Shown: positions 46,622 to 60,470, counted from the stretch's first letter. The stretch is DNA of 64,000 nucleotides from Lithospermum erythrorhizon (GCA_019722365.1 JADFUC010000961.1:186001-250000); one strand, 5' to 3'. A program made the numbers and translations. The notes: a model not told the origin generated them from the sequence alone.

Positions 46622-49600
46622 CTAGGTACTTCAAGTTTCAATTAGTGTTCCATTGGTCCACCAAATACATTAGTTGATTTCACTATACATTTCTTGGTTG
46701 GATTTTTTGGTTTGTTATTTTGTATACAAACTTCCTGGTAAGAAAATCTATTCATGGGTTATGGGTATAGTACACAATTGATTTTCAGTTATTGATCAGT
46801 TTAGTCCTACATTTTTCTTTTTCCTTCCTGTAGAATGCTAGTTATTTTGTCCTTTGGTATCTGAGAAGATTAGATCGTGCACATTGGATCTAAGGAAATG
46901 TTTATTGGCAACATATGTTTGTTACTAGATCCAATGTTGTTCATTTCCCAAAAAAATTATCACTATTTATATGAGATGAATAGATATTTTTGAAAGCATC
47001 GTGGTCCAGGTTAGTGACGATATTTAATGTAGTCGTGGTGGCCGAATAATTGAAATTTGAGCAATGTTATGCGTTGTTTTTATTAAAGAATAGTCATTTC
47101 TTCAATGCAAATTAATTGGCGTTTACAATTCATAATAAAACTTGCGTTTACAATTCATAGTAAAACTTGTTCATAAATACATTTTTCGTTCATTAGTACA
47201 ATAAACATAAACTTGACGTAGTTCATTCATGACTACAATTATTTTATAATATTATTATTTTTATAACTTTTATATTATCATTAAAAAATTACAAATGTTC
47301 AAAATTTCATTACGAAAAGCGAAAACATCAATTCATTTTCAATGAGATGGAGTATGACCCTCCTCTCTTCTTTGTGGCCTCTTCAGCACTGTCAATAGAC
47401 CTTGAAGACATAAAGCAAGTTGCTTTATTTTGCCTTTACTCATTATTCAATGATCTGGTCCCATAAATTTCATCTTCCACAGTGAAGATGTAGAAAGATA
47501 GATCATCACATGCCCTTTAATGATTTTTTTGATTTGTTGTATATCACAGTGACTTATTTCATTTTCCATGCCCAAAATCATTGATTTGAACTTTAAAGTA
47601 ATCGTAATGCTTTTGATCATTTTCAGGTGTGATCCAACTTTGCTTTTATGAGGCTTTAGACATGAAAGTAACTTCTCAAGCATTTTATTATATTACATTT
47701 ATTTATTTTATAGGAGTAATAAGACTTTTCAAGTAACATATTTGGACTAATCTTTCAAATTCCGTCTTATTTTTGTCAATATTTGAACATGTTTCAATAT
47801 ATTTGAAGAGTTTACCATCTAAACGTGGTAAAGAGGAGTCGAATATTACACAATCCATGTATTTGAATTGATCCAAAAATAAAATGCAAAAACCATCTAC
47901 TATTTCATTATAAATAAAAATCACATGTAATATAATGAAATATTTCATCTTCCTTTGTCGATCTTTTAAATTTATTTCTCCTTGGATGTTAGTTCTGGTT
48001 TTGTGTCAGCTTGATATACCTACTTTTTATTTTCATCAACTTAAATGGTCCTAATTAAATTAGAACAGATCCAAAATTTAGTCCCTAAATATATGGATCA
48101 CTTCAGTTGATACATGAAAGAACAAGACAGTACTAGTACCATGCATCATGATTTTCAAGTAGTTAATCAAGGCTCAAGATCCTAGATTAAGTGATGAAAT
48201 GATATATAATTAAGCAACTTGGTAAATAAAGAATCTTTCATACGTCCCCAAAAGCAATTAGCGTTTTATATATCGAGATAAATTTTAATCTTGATTCTTT
48301 CTTTAATTATATTATTAAAAAATTAATATTATGAAAGTATTTGAAAAAAGAGCCAGTCAAATTATATAAATTTTATATTTTAAAAATAATAAATAATTAA
48401 TAATTGATGGTGAGAAATTAGGTTTTTAAACAGAGTTAAACGTCGGTGTTTTGGATTAGAATGAGTAATCGAGGATAAATCACTGTATTAGCTATGAGTA
48501 ATAAAGGTATTCAATAACTAAGTTCATATGCATAGTGCAAATTTAGTGAATTTTCACGCATATTTTATGATCTTTACCAAGTTTCTAGCCGGGCTTTAAG
48601 GACAAAACACCACATCCATCCAACCATCTTGATAATATTACATGATATATTTATATGTCCCTTTATCATGCTCGTATTTTGACCGATTGTATTGTTTCAT
48701 CATGAATATTTATGACGTGTTGGACCAATGCATGATATATAAATTTATAAAGGAGACATGCAATAAAGTGAATAGGAGATATATGATCGTTTCCACGTTT
48801 AATTTGAAATTATTTAATCATGTTACTAAACAAAGAAATGATTAGTGGATTTCTAAGTATCAAAAGATTTGATAGATTTGAGACAACCCCTCCCCTCAAA
48901 TTTATTCATCCAAAGTCCAAGTTTAGGTTTATTGTTTCATACCATGAGAAATATAGTTTAGGTAGTTGGAATAGGCAGGTGGGTATGGTTAGCAAGTTTG
49001 CAATTGGGAATTTGGTATTTTGCTGGCCACATAAAGAATTGAAATGTAGGACTTTTGGCACATGCAAACAGTATCATAGTCATATCTTATTTTTGTGACC
49101 ATCAAGACAGCTGGGGTGGATCATCAATTGATGAGAAAATAAGAAAAAACAAGATTGGTGCAACCATTTGGTTACATACTTGTCTGAGATTCTAAAAACA
49201 TAACCTCAAAACAGTTAAATTTTTTGATAGTTTTGTTGCTCACAAATTGGAATGGAGGGAGTTGTAGACGTCAATTAAACATTTTTGCGTCTAACTTGGT
49301 CATTGAAATGTTTAATTAAAGTAGTTGAATAGGAGGATCGCTATGACTAGAACCCTTGATCAAATTTCGATTCGTATTTTACATAGAGAAATATCTAATC
49401 AAGAATAGAACAAGATCCGTTTTGCAGACACTGAAATTGTTAATCGGCGAAACTGATGAGAAGGAAAGAGTAGTGGTATATGTAGGAAGTATTTTATATA
49501 ACATCAAAACTTGACAGCAAAATGTTTGTTCTTCTGTCCAATACAACCAATTTATGAAGTTCCTGTACAAAGATATTCATTCCCCTCCACAACAACCAAA

Positions 49601-49738
49601 AGGTTGACCGAATTTCAAAATTTCCAGATATCTACATATCAAACTTTGGCAAATTGCCAGCCCTTTCTACTTAAAACAACCCAACTTGCCCAAAAAATAG
49701 AAACTTAAATAAATTGGTTAAATAATAAATAATAATAC
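46622..49738. other. Intergenic, no gene recognised
   Basis: AT-rich. An open frame at 48820-49098 and a GGAATGGAGGGAGTT motif at 49250 (Stowaway-like end without partner) were looked at but are not supported as features. Confidence 0.5.
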
Positions 49739-50637
49739 CTATCTAGTAATAGCATATGAGCGAGTGCAGACTGTCTCGAGTGCCTCCATGAACAAGGAAG
49801 AAAAACTGGTCAAGGCTTGGAAAACTCCTGGCAGGCCTGTTTGTATGTTGTTTAGTGTCATTGCTCTAGTCACCTCCACGGACCTCGAGTGTTTCAACAT
49901 CTCATCTTCCACCCGACGTTGGCAAGCTGCAAGCTCAGCTTTTTTCTCTACAAGTGGATCGCGTGCGTCCAGAGCATGCCCATTCTCGGGGCCAGAATCA
50001 GGCATGCCAATTCCCACCATAGAGTATGTGTTATAGTACTTCTTCTCAATATTAGTGAGATCATTTTTATACGCAAGAGCAAGCCTACAAAGTCAAGGCT
50101 TTGATGGTTCCCTGTTGACTTCATTTGGTACATTGTTGACTGGGACGAGAGACAGCTTGAACCAGCCATGGAGAGAGCGGATAAAATCTCTCTGGAATTT
50201 AATTAGGCGGCAAAAGCTAGAGTGCCAAGCAGATACAGAAGACTCAAGGTCCCGAGTTGCCTGACGATGTAGATCAGAGGTTGATACGCCTTTGTTTGAT
50301 TGATTAACCAGGCCCCTGACTTGTTGGACAATATCGTTTTGAACTTCATGGAACTGATTCATTGATCTCCACATGTACATGAACCTACAATTTTGGTCAA
50401 TATGAGCAAAAGATGAAGCAAAAGGCTCACAATGCATGAAAGATGAAGTGACGAGCACTGGCTCAAACAAACGTGAGCAACAATATAACAACAATCTTGC
50501 GTAGTTTGGATAATCATCACTCACTAATGCTGGCCTCCCTTTGCATCATTCAGTGATTGAACACACACAACTACCGATGAAAGTAGCAACAATAATAATT
50601 TTAATTTTGTCGTTGACTAGATTTCTTCAAATTCATA

Positions 50638-50894
50638 CTCCCTCCGTTCCCTTTTAGTTATCTTTCTAGTCATTTACACATAGATTAAGAAAAATAAAAT
50701 ATAGTCAAAAAGTATATTGAAAATGTAAAATGTCAATTAAATGAAACTATATAATTGGTTGGTTGATAATTTAATAACAAAAAGTAGTAAAAAAGTACAT
50801 TGAGAATGTAAAAATACAATTATGCTAGAAGTACAAGTAGGCTTTTGGAAACAAAAATTAAGGTTAAAGACAAGTAAAGAAAGAACGGAGGGAA
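50638..50894. mobile_element. Stowaway-like MITE in an intron of the DUF632 pseudogene
   Basis: CTCCCTCCGTTCCCTTTTAG at 50638 is mirrored by AAGAACGGAGGGAAT ending near 50894. TA precedes the left end. About 257 bp, noncoding. Confidence 0.8.
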
Positions 50895-53053
50895 TCAAAA
50901 ATAGTCCAACTAGTGGCACCATCAGGACCGGGGTAAAATTTATACTCATGTGAAATGTAGAAAGAATAGTATGAATGTGCCACAAAACAAATGTTCCGAC
51001 TTATGAGAACCTTGTTAGACTATAAATTCATTTCTCGAATTTTAGAACTAATGTTAGAAACTTAGAATACCAAAGAGAAATTACCCATGGCAAAGTTCTA
51101 CAAGCTGAGGTACAAGTTCAGAGTCTCTAAGTCCAACGATTGCAGTGGAGGTGGTAGATACAGCTTGAGAGGTGACCAATATCAAGGACTGCAGCTTATT
51201 AATTGAAGTTTTGGTTTTCTCCAATTTCGCTTCCTCTTCTCCTTTAGCTTCTTGACTTTGAAGTGTTGATAATTTCTTCTCATGTGCTATCTTCACACCT
51301 TCTCGAGCCTACATTGGTCACAAAGCATTGCTCTGAGTACAACTTAAACAAATTGGAAGTCACAGAAAGCAGGGTGCACCAAAAATTCAGAAATAATGTC
51401 GAAAGGTGTTCGCTAAGCTCAACGGGAAATAAAAGGGTTACCCAACACCTTCTTATTTTTAGCTTTATGAACATTCTTATCGAAAGAAACAGAGCCAGGA
51501 CTTATCACCTACAATGGGATTTTAATATTGCTTATGTCAGAAACTGTTTTGAGCCTTGAGTAAACAGCAACATAGCATAACTGAAGGAACCAAAACAATT
51601 TAACTATTCATGTCAAGTTCCTTTAAGCAAAGTTTACTGGACGGTGGACCTATTAACAATTTAACACTTCTTGGTTGATAGTAAAGATATGCTGAAAACC
51701 ATTAAGTCATTTCATGAAAAATAGGGGGTAAAAGTCAAAATTTAGTAGCTGAAGGAAAATTTTGAACTTGATAAGATGGGTGGACAAAATTGATATGCTT
51801 TATTTAGTTAAACTTGTACATACACACATGTTACAATCAAGGTTATCAAGACATTTATATATTGAAATATTGTATTCAAGCACAAAGGCAGTAAGGCACC
51901 TATTCCTTTCCTTTATGATAATTACAAAAGAGCACAAAAATCCCCTCAAATAAGGCATTGCACTACTAACTACTTTATAAGGGTATATAGGTAATTCCAT
52001 GCTTCTGAAAAAGCCAAACTTTATGTAATTGTCAATTAACATCATTGTCAATGTAGCCAATTGACAAAAGTGGATTCCACTAAGATGAAAATGAAATGAA
52101 ATGAAATGAACAGTTGACAAGAAGATTGCAAAATTACCTTCACCTCCTCATAGAGCTTCTTCTCCCAAGCAAAGAGGCGTTCCAAAGTGGAACTCAAACT
52201 CTTTGGACCTCCGGCTAATTCTATTGAACTAGGCTCGAACCGATACTTAACTGCCAATGGCGGCTTTGAACTCCAGGTTGAGCTCAAGTTACTCAATAAT
52301 CCACTCGAATGATATACTGTCTCTGTTATACAGAATCAAGTAATGAAATGAACATCACAATTCAAGAATCTAAGCAAATTCTCAGATTCTAATTTCCGGG
52401 ATGAATTTAACCAAAGTCGAAAATGTAGGTGTATAACATAACAAGTACGAGTAGTTTCTTTGACATCAAATATTCAGCCGATGAACTAAAGTAAAGCAAA
52501 TTGAATATATAGTCACCAGATAGATTGGCTCAATTATAATTAGAACATCGAATATTTACATATATATTCATCGAAAAATGATAGAAAGCTTACTCTTCAC
52601 CTGCCTTTAGCTGGAGCACCAGTCTCCAATAACCAGATGTCAGCAGCAGCGGCCTTATCAAAATACTCCTTAATTGCGGCAACAATCTCAACCAAATCCC
52701 TGATCATCCTTCATCTCAACCAACCTAATGTCTCTCACATTCCCCAGCTCATCGACGAGGATCCACCACCACGAAACACCTCCAGCTATTTGATATTCTC
52801 CAGACTGCTCTCATTCCCTCTAGTGCTCTGCACCTTCACTCTATTAGTCACGGACCCGAAATTTGACCTCGTGCCCAAATCCGATCTAGACCCTAAATCA
52901 TCATAATCCCCCTCTTCCTCCTCATCATCGCCTTCAACATCAGACGAGCTTGTGGTACAGACGGATTTGACTCCCACTCACTACACTGAACTTCCTCCCT
53001 CTCCGTTTCCTCCCCCTCCCAATGTGAATTCTCCGCACGAATTTTCCCTTGCT

Positions 53054-53240
53054 TAACTTCACCACCACTCTTATGGGTATATCTAGAATAACTCGAAAAG
53101 TTCGAAACTTTATCATCATCATTATCCCCCAGATTCCCAAATCCCTTCTTAACTTCACCGCCACTCTTATGGGTATTCCTAGAATAACTCGAAAAGTTTG
53201 AAACCTGATCCTCATCATCATTATCCCCCACATTTTCAAC
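53054..53240. repeat. 96-bp tandem duplication in the pseudogene
   Basis: Two units starting cttaacttcacc..ccactcttatgggtat at about 53054 and 53150 both code on - for FSSYSR(Y/N)THKSGGEVK preceded by GDNDD. They lie in the acidic middle region. Confidence 0.8.
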
Positions 53241-53911
53241 CTCCTTCTCTTATACCAAATTTATCTTGAAATTGAGGTTTACCATCAAACTGAAAGCCTG
53301 AATGGCAGGGAGCTCTTTTGGATTGGACTTGTTGGAAACACGGGAATCTGGATATATGAGGTAGAAATTTTCTCTCTCAATCTCAAACTGAAGATTCAAA
53401 GCCTGTATTAAGGCCTGAAAAAGTACCTTTTGCCAGTCTTTGAAGAAAAGTGAAGTTTCTTGATTTTTCAAGCAGACTTGAATCCTTATATATGCAGCCT
53501 TAAGCTTCTTGCGTCGGATTTGAGTGGCGGGCGATAGGTGGCAACTGGTGGCTCCGGTGGTGTTGCCGAAAATTGCACTGTGTGTGGTAGGTGCTGAGAT
53601 TGCGCAAATTTGTGTGGAGGGGTGGCAACTCTCGTGTGCGGCGATATGCGGGGCTTCGAGGTGTGGTGAGTGGAGGAGAAACGAAGCGGGTGTGGTGGGA
53701 TAGAGAGAGAGTTTTGCTGGCGGCGAAGGAGGAGAGGGCAAAGCGCCAGGGCGTAAGGTATATATGCAGTCGAAGTGGGCGGCGGAGAGGTGGTGGCGGG
53801 CGATCGCCTTCACAAAGTAAGGCTGCCTTTACACCGCTGTGTCCTTTGCCTCATTGAGGCAGTGAGTTTAAAGAAAACATCAGAACTGATGTACTTTGGC
53901 TTTGTCGATTT

Positions 53912-54147
53912 GTACAATTGGTTTTGTCTGTTGTACCTTCTGGGTATCTTAGAAGATGAACTGAATAGAAATGGAGCTGGCAATTTGGCTGATCTGTTGC
54001 ACTTTCAAAATCCAAGAAATAACCTGAACCAATTATTGGTACCTTGGCCTTGTCCTTGTTGTACTTTCTGGAAGACATGAACATGAACTGAACTATTGGT
54101 ACCTTTGGTTTATCCCTGCTGTACTTGTAATCCAAGAAGATAACTGA
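53912..54147. repeat. Degenerate tandem repeat upstream of the DUF632 pseudogene
   Basis: Three diverged units of about 80-110 bp share (a)ttggtaccttYggYtt, tgYtgtacttYctgg and agaWgatgaactgaa-like parts. No coding function is apparent. Confidence 0.5.
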
Positions 54148-57100
54148 AAGGTTGGGGGTGTTGAAAGGAGCTATAGAAAAGAAGTGTTTGTGGTGGTTGA
54201 AGGATGCTCCATCTCAATGAATTCTTCACATAGTAGACACACTGTCTTGTGCTCATCACTCACTCATTTCACTCTATGCCTTTGCTACTTAAAAACAAAC
54301 TTCAAATTGATTATTATAATGATAAAAATAATTATCAAACCAAACTAACCTTTTAAGTTTGATCACACAAAAAATGAGATTGTAGATAGTTGGGTACCAA
54401 CTGATCTAATATCTCTCAAGTTATATCCCATAAATTCTATATGTTTTTTATATAATTTTTATTCAACTATTTTGTGATCTCTCTTTTGGGATGTACTTAC
54501 TTGTTGTGACTATCATATAATTCTGATAATAGGCACATTTATTGGATTATATCATTTCAAATATCACCTTGTTATATATACTTAACAAAGATTATACAAT
54601 CTCAAATCCAAGTATTTTCAATTATCCTCCCATTTTATTATTATTACAAAACATTTCAACATCAATATCAGATAGAGATGATTATAAACAGCCAAAATAC
54701 CCAATGTTTTAATCCACGGCAAAGTGCTGAAAAAGAAATGCATTTAATTGTGATTAAACTAGAAGAAAATCATTCAACACGTCAACGCTATAACGCTATT
54801 TATGCTGGCGGGTAAATGCCTTGCATTTAATGTATGAGTGGAGAAAGCAGTGATGTTTTGTTTGATTTTCAATTTTTGTCTCAATTATTTGATAATAAAT
54901 TATTTAAAAAAAATTACTTTTTAACAAAATCAATATTTTTCTTTTATAGACTTCCATCTAATTGAATATAAAAAAATCATCTATTTTCAATATAAGTTAA
55001 TAAGTATATTGGGAGCAAAAGCCATGAGAAGATGTCAATTTTATTAAACAAAATCATCAGAAAGATAAAATTCGAATGTATATCAATTATTAGCAAATAT
55101 GATAAGCATCATACTTTCTTAATGTTGTGAATCGAAATTGAACGCTGGCTACTTTTTATTATGATAAATTTGTGCTGAAATATCCATACATGAATCATGA
55201 TAAGGGTGTTTTACTTTTGTTGTAATCTTATTATATATGATGGATGCTATTAGTAGCTAACGAATGGCTGATAGCTATCCTGTAATGAAGCCGACAGCTT
55301 ATTAGTTAAAGCCTGTACCAGGGATATATAAATGCTAGTAATTGCCTAATTGGTATGTTCTAATCAAATATTTCATCAAAATTTAAAAGAAGTCCCACTA
55401 AATTCAATACCCATTAACCTCAATTGACCAAATCCTCTTGTCAAGTTTCTAAGAACTGGGTGGGATTAGAGATCATGATTCGAGATAAATGAGTGTGGCT
55501 CGTCTTCGGTGAGCCGAGAATTCGAAGTTTCACCGGTTAGCGTACTTCGTTATTACATTCATATTTCTTTTTTATGATTTATTTAATTTTTTATGATTTC
55601 AATTTTTATATTTTATGAATATCCATTTTATTCAAGTTAACCCGCATTATAAATTAATTGTTTTAATTTTAATTTTAATTTTATCAATTTATTAAATAGA
55701 TTAAATTTCTGTTAATTCAATTAAATTTGAATTTTAAAATAAATGAGCTAGAGAATGGAAATTAAAGATGGTTTGTAAGGTTCATGCATGCATTTGATAA
55801 CTGCACATGACACAACCATGTTCCATTTAGAACCACTTTTCTATATAATTAAAAACAAACTAAACATAGTTGTAGGTATATTGGTACACAGATACACCAG
55901 AAAATACAAATTTTAATCGACTGAACTGAACAGATGAGGTCTTCAAGGCTTGAGAGAACTGACTAATTTGTGTCACTTTGAAATAACCGAACCAACCGAT
56001 TTCTAATTTTATTGCAGATTTTAATTTTCATTTACTATCATTTCAAGCATCTCTAAGATAGATGTGGCAAGTATTTTTGCAAGAAGAATTTTATTTAACT
56101 TCACCATTATTTCAGATAATTAACAAATATATATATAAATTTTCTAAACTAATAAATATATAAATACAAATATATGTAAAAAAATGGAATTGTGTATTAA
56201 ATTATATAGATTATATAATTAATCTTAAAAGAAGTTCATTGAAATTGTTGATTGGGATGGCCTCTGTGACTTAATTTCAGCTTCAAGCATTTATAGCAAA
56301 ATGTTGTAAACCTAAACTAACTGCTAACCGAATCGATCCGATGGAACCGATAGGGATTCGACCGGAACCGAACCGATTTAGGCTCTCTTAAGAGAATCGT
56401 CAATGTCATTTATAGCTTTGCTCAAAACCAAACCAAACCATCTTACATATACCCCTAATATATATATACATACATATCTCTTGTAATTTATTTTATAAAT
56501 ATAAATAATGTCAGAAATCGAGTCAGATATGCTCTGAAATATTAGTGTGGAAGTCTTAATTCAAAACTGGTACATAAAAGAAAACATGCATGGAGAAGAA
56601 AAGGTAAGGAGAAAAGATGAACAGAAGGCAAAAGGCAATCTTATTCCTTCTAACCCCTTGATTACGCCTCTGATCTTTCAAGGGAATTTTTCAACTCTCT
56701 TTTCACTAGACTTCAACTTTATAAAAAAAAAAAAAGGTACAAAAAGCTGGAATCAGAATGGATTCTGCAGAAATAAAAACAACTGAAATGCTAGTGCACT
56801 TGTTAAGCATCATTGATTATTTTTAAGGAAAGAATTACCAATTTATATGAAGTTTTGTGCATTTATTTTTGAAATGCATAAGTCTATATTGTTATACTAG
56901 TATACAATTTTTTTTTTATGTTAGTAAAAAATAACAAAATTGATGCAATAATTGAATGTTAAGTGTTACATCAGAATACTCGATAACATTAAACAAAAAC
57001 AAGTACTCCAAAAAAGGGCCAAATGTTTTCTTCTCAATTTTCTTCACCCAAGAAAGGAAACCTGTTATTTTTGCAATGCTTTTTTAACTTACAGAGCTAC

Positions 57101-57700
57101 TTTTTTGGACCCAACAAGTCTAACCAATACAATAAGCACATATTTCCTGGCTTACCGCTTCCTTTCTTTACTTTCTATTATCAAATGGGTAGCCGGACAG
57201 CCTGCGCCTCGGCCTGCCTGGGTGGAGCCGAGGGTACTACGTGCTCGTGTGTCAATTCAGTCCTGGCTCTGGGGATTGCCCCTTGTCCATCGTCACGGGT
57301 CGACGAAGTTCCTGTACTTTTAATTCACACTGCTCGATCAAGTACTACCTGGAGCAAGAAAGTTTCAAGATCATTCAGTTTAACTTCTAAGAAACGGTGA
57401 CAAGCATTACCTTCCATATACGGAGAACGATGATTATAGTAGAAATTCAAGATCCCAGCGGCTTTTTATTTACGATGTTACCATCCTCTTAATTTACAAG
57501 TCCCTTTATGCCAAATGAGGCTTTTAGGTATATCATTAAATGAGCCTTTAATGGGCATTCTTTTTGTCCTTTTGGACATAAATTGCATTTATATCAATTG
57601 TCCCCTTTAACACTTTTATAATAAAGTTCGCCATTTTTCAAATCTAAAATGCGAATAAAGCTGTTGTATTTAACTCTGCGCACACCTTCCTCATCCCAGT
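54148..57700. other. AT-rich intergenic DNA
   Basis: No gene is supported. GC rises sharply at about 57190-57360 (gtagccggacagcctgcgcctcggcc..), which may be the edge of the retroelement block that follows, but no LTR border was identified there. Confidence 0.4.
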
Positions 57701-60470
57701 GGCCACGTAATCCCAAAGGCAACCATATATATTTTCTTATAAAAGGTAAACTCATCCTCTCTCTCTCTCTCTTCACTTTTCCAATCCGCATTCCTTGTTT
57801 TTGCTATTTTTAGAAAATCCCTTTCCTTATCTTCCTATTCCTCCTGCATCAGCAATTTACCCTTCATGGCCGATACCTCCACAAGGCGTCATTTGGCTTC
57901 ACCAGCCACCGTGGACGGCTCAAGGATCCTCAAGAGGTAATGGCTCTTGCTCATCTCGCCACTCTTATCTTTTTGTGAGGAAAAAATATTGTTTTCCCTC
58001 TTCTACTCTCCCTGGGCCCATTATTTGAATACCAAAATTATGGTTTGCCGGACCCCTCTAACGTGACACTTGTACAATGTGAACTCGCACTGTCACGCCT
58101 AACCTCCTTTCCTATGGGAAGGTATAACAAGAGGTCAAACCTTTACGCCAGAATCACGGACCCCAATGTCGACGCCACCGAAGGCCGGGCGAAAGTGACG
58201 CGGTAAAGGAAACTATTCAACTGCCCAAAAAGAAAAGAGAGCGACTCAAGAAAAACCTCTGGGACGCCACGCCTCACTCATCGGGCGGCTTGCAGGGCGT
58301 CAAGAAAAGGGTACGAAGCGCCTCAAAACCCTCGGTGGATTTAGGAAGGTTACGACGACCAAAGGCCATGCCTCGGGGCATCTTTTAGATATATATACAC
58401 AAGCATTATCGTAGAGACGGTGTGAAGGTAGGATTCCTCGCTTATGAGACCATCGACACTCGGTCAACCCTCGGCCACAACAAAGGGATCCAAATGGAGA
58501 AGTGGGTATACTCTCATATGTCGGGAGTTTTAATTACGGGAATTTGACTTCCTCGCTTCCTCCTTCATCAAATGCCTGAGAGCCAATGATCGTGCTCCCT
58601 AGTCAATCGGGGCTCTTCGCATGGGCGACCCCCGATGATTTTCTCAAGTGGGCCGTTTTCAAGGAGTGGTGCCATCACGAACCTCGCTCAGCGTAATATT
58701 CAACGTGGCTCGCCATGGGGTATCACCGCTTCATTTTCACACTCGCTCTCAGGCGAGGAATATACTTTACCATGGGAAGCCTGGGAAAGCAAGTCCCAAT
58801 CGGTGCCACAAGTTCTGGTTCCTCGTGAAGGATGCGTTCTCGGACGAGGTCCGTTCTTCTTTCTCCACCTTCTATACTACTTTGGAATATGAAGCCCATC
58901 CATACTACTTTGGAATATGAAGAGTCCCCTAAACTTGCCGAGGGGTCAAGTCGGAGGGAGGGGTTTCGAGACCTCGCAATGGACATTTTTTTCCGATCCG
59001 GACGCCCTTATCGGTGTTGGCCGTCGGGCGGCCGACAACTTTTCCGATATGGACTTAGGCATTCCCTTATTTTTGTAAGTTTATTATTCCCTATTTCATT
59101 CTCGAGTTCTTGCGTCTCATTCTTTCCTTTTGTTTATTTTCACTAACGACCCTCTTGAAGGCGAAGGAGGGGAAAGCCGCTGCCTCACCAAGTTGAGTTA
59201 CTCAGACGCGTTATCTCGGGAATCGGCTTCTCAAATGACGCTGCCCCAGAGGTAATTCTTCCTGGGTGCTCCCCCCGCCATACCGGCTAGTAAAACCAAG
59301 GAACCTCCAAAGGTCCTCCCAAGAGGCATCTTCGCCTTCTTCCTATGCCCACGCCCGGCCGACTGTGTGAGGAATGTTTCGAGGTACTTTCCCCAGCCTT
59401 CTCCTCTCGAGAAGTTCCTTCATCCCCCCGACCGCTTACCGAAGTCTCGCCTTGAACGTGACCTGGTGAACCTTGAGTATCCGAGGGGCGTGCCTCATGG
59501 GCTAACCAAGAGAGGGGTTTCGAAAACAACCATCCTTTCTTCATAGATCTGCCATAGACCCTCCCTTCGGGTTTGCAGATTACCCAAGATATTGTAGCTA
59601 AAGCAACCACTTACCTCGCGGCCGAGATGTTAAAGAATTGTATGTTGAGGCTTCAGTCTTGGGGGTGCTCGGGACACCGCCCTCGAGTCTTTTTTATCGT
59701 TTCTCCTACCATTGCAGCTTAAGGTATTTATTAAACTTTCCTTCGTTTTCAAGTCTTCTGCCTCACTCCTTTTCTTCCGCCTAGGCGGTCGAAGAACTTA
59801 TGCCTTGTCTCCTGGGCTTGAGCCACCTCTTTCCAAACGCGATGATGAAGTGACCAAGAAGGTAGCCCTCGCCTCCACGTAAAAGAAGAGAGACGGCTCT
59901 TCCGTAGGGAAAATCTTCTCGCGGATGCCGAGAGGCTTAAGTCTACAAGACCGAATTGGAGAGGTGGAAGAAGCATAGCCGAGGACTCTGAAGCGATCAA
60001 GACCATCGCTTCTATATTATCGAGGCCCAAAACATGTTGGAAAGGGATACTAAGTGACAAGTGTCAGCGATGGAACCTTATCAGCTACTGAGGCCCAGAC
60101 GTGGTGTCCGCAGCGGCGAATAATGAAATAGTTGTTCCAGAAGTTCACTGAGTGAGAAGATCACAATTTTCTCATAAGGAGAGAATGGCCCTCCTTCGCT
60201 TCTTTTTTTTCCAAAAAGGTAGCGGAGGATCATTCGGCATTTCAACCCATTTTACTAACTTTGTCACACCAAGTGGTGATTTCATGGAGCAAATTTTTCA
60301 AGAGCTACCCAAGGAGGAGGAGCCTACTGAGAGCGAAGATACTTTTGAGAGTGACTCAAGCGATGAAGAGGGTGGTGATGAATCTTAGGTCCCTTAGATT
60401 TATATATATCTTTTTGTAATAGTTCCGCCCTTTTTTTGTAAATAAGGGCGTCATTGGCTTGTACAACTTT
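57700..60470 (+). mobile_element. Decayed opposite-strand ORF region of a Tat-type Ty3/gypsy element
   Basis: GC-richer block. A TATAAAAGG box at about 57739 is followed by a CT-rich leader and an ATG at about 57866 (MADTSTRRHLASPATVDG) that reads to a GT donor after 24 codons. Farther on, broken frames at 58635-59150 read FNVARHGVSPLHFHTR, HKFWFLVKDAFSDEV and FSTFYTTLEYEESPKLAEG. They recall the putative gypsy-type transposon / gag-like proteins of plant retroelements. A later stretch (59780-60390) looks coiled-coil-like and ends in an acidic tail (EEEPTESEDTFESD..) with stop at 60388. Many stops and shifts interrupt it. Its strand is opposite to the pol remains at 61.2-63.5 kb, as in Tat elements carrying an antisense ORF after pol. 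The family call is inference. Confidence 0.55.

Larger units (their letters stand above)
49739..53885 (-). pseudogene. DUF630/DUF632 (NRG2/bZIP-domain type) protein pseudogene
   Basis: Order matches the family: an N-terminal DUF630 relic (QRCK.., ARHHLSAAH; 53885-53700, several frame breaks), an acidic middle part (VSNFSSYSR; SSDVEGDDEEEEGD), then DUF632 pieces: 52720-52610 (EIVAAIKEYFDKAA), 52322-52138 ([36 protein letters not shown]), 51308-51085 ([19 protein letters not shown]) and 50384-49739 ([22 protein letters not shown]-type segment; [13 protein letters not shown]; stop at 49739). Breaks: a frameshift near 52970, TAG inside SLENIK* at about 52789, and near 50095 a stop plus loss of some 60 residues so that two ends abut without an intron. 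Intact proteins of this group are linked to nitrate signalling in Arabidopsis. The 3' exons are well kept, so the loss is fairly recent. Confidence 0.85.

Noticed and set aside
48820..49098. 92-codon open frame (RFIVSYHEKYSLGSWNRQVG)
   Set aside because: No recognisable family, no splice or promoter context, and flanked by AT-rich DNA.
53591..53857. 88-codon Arg/Gly-rich frame on + strand
   Set aside because: It is antisense to the DUF630 relic of the minus-strand pseudogene, and its composition is what GC-rich antisense DNA gives.
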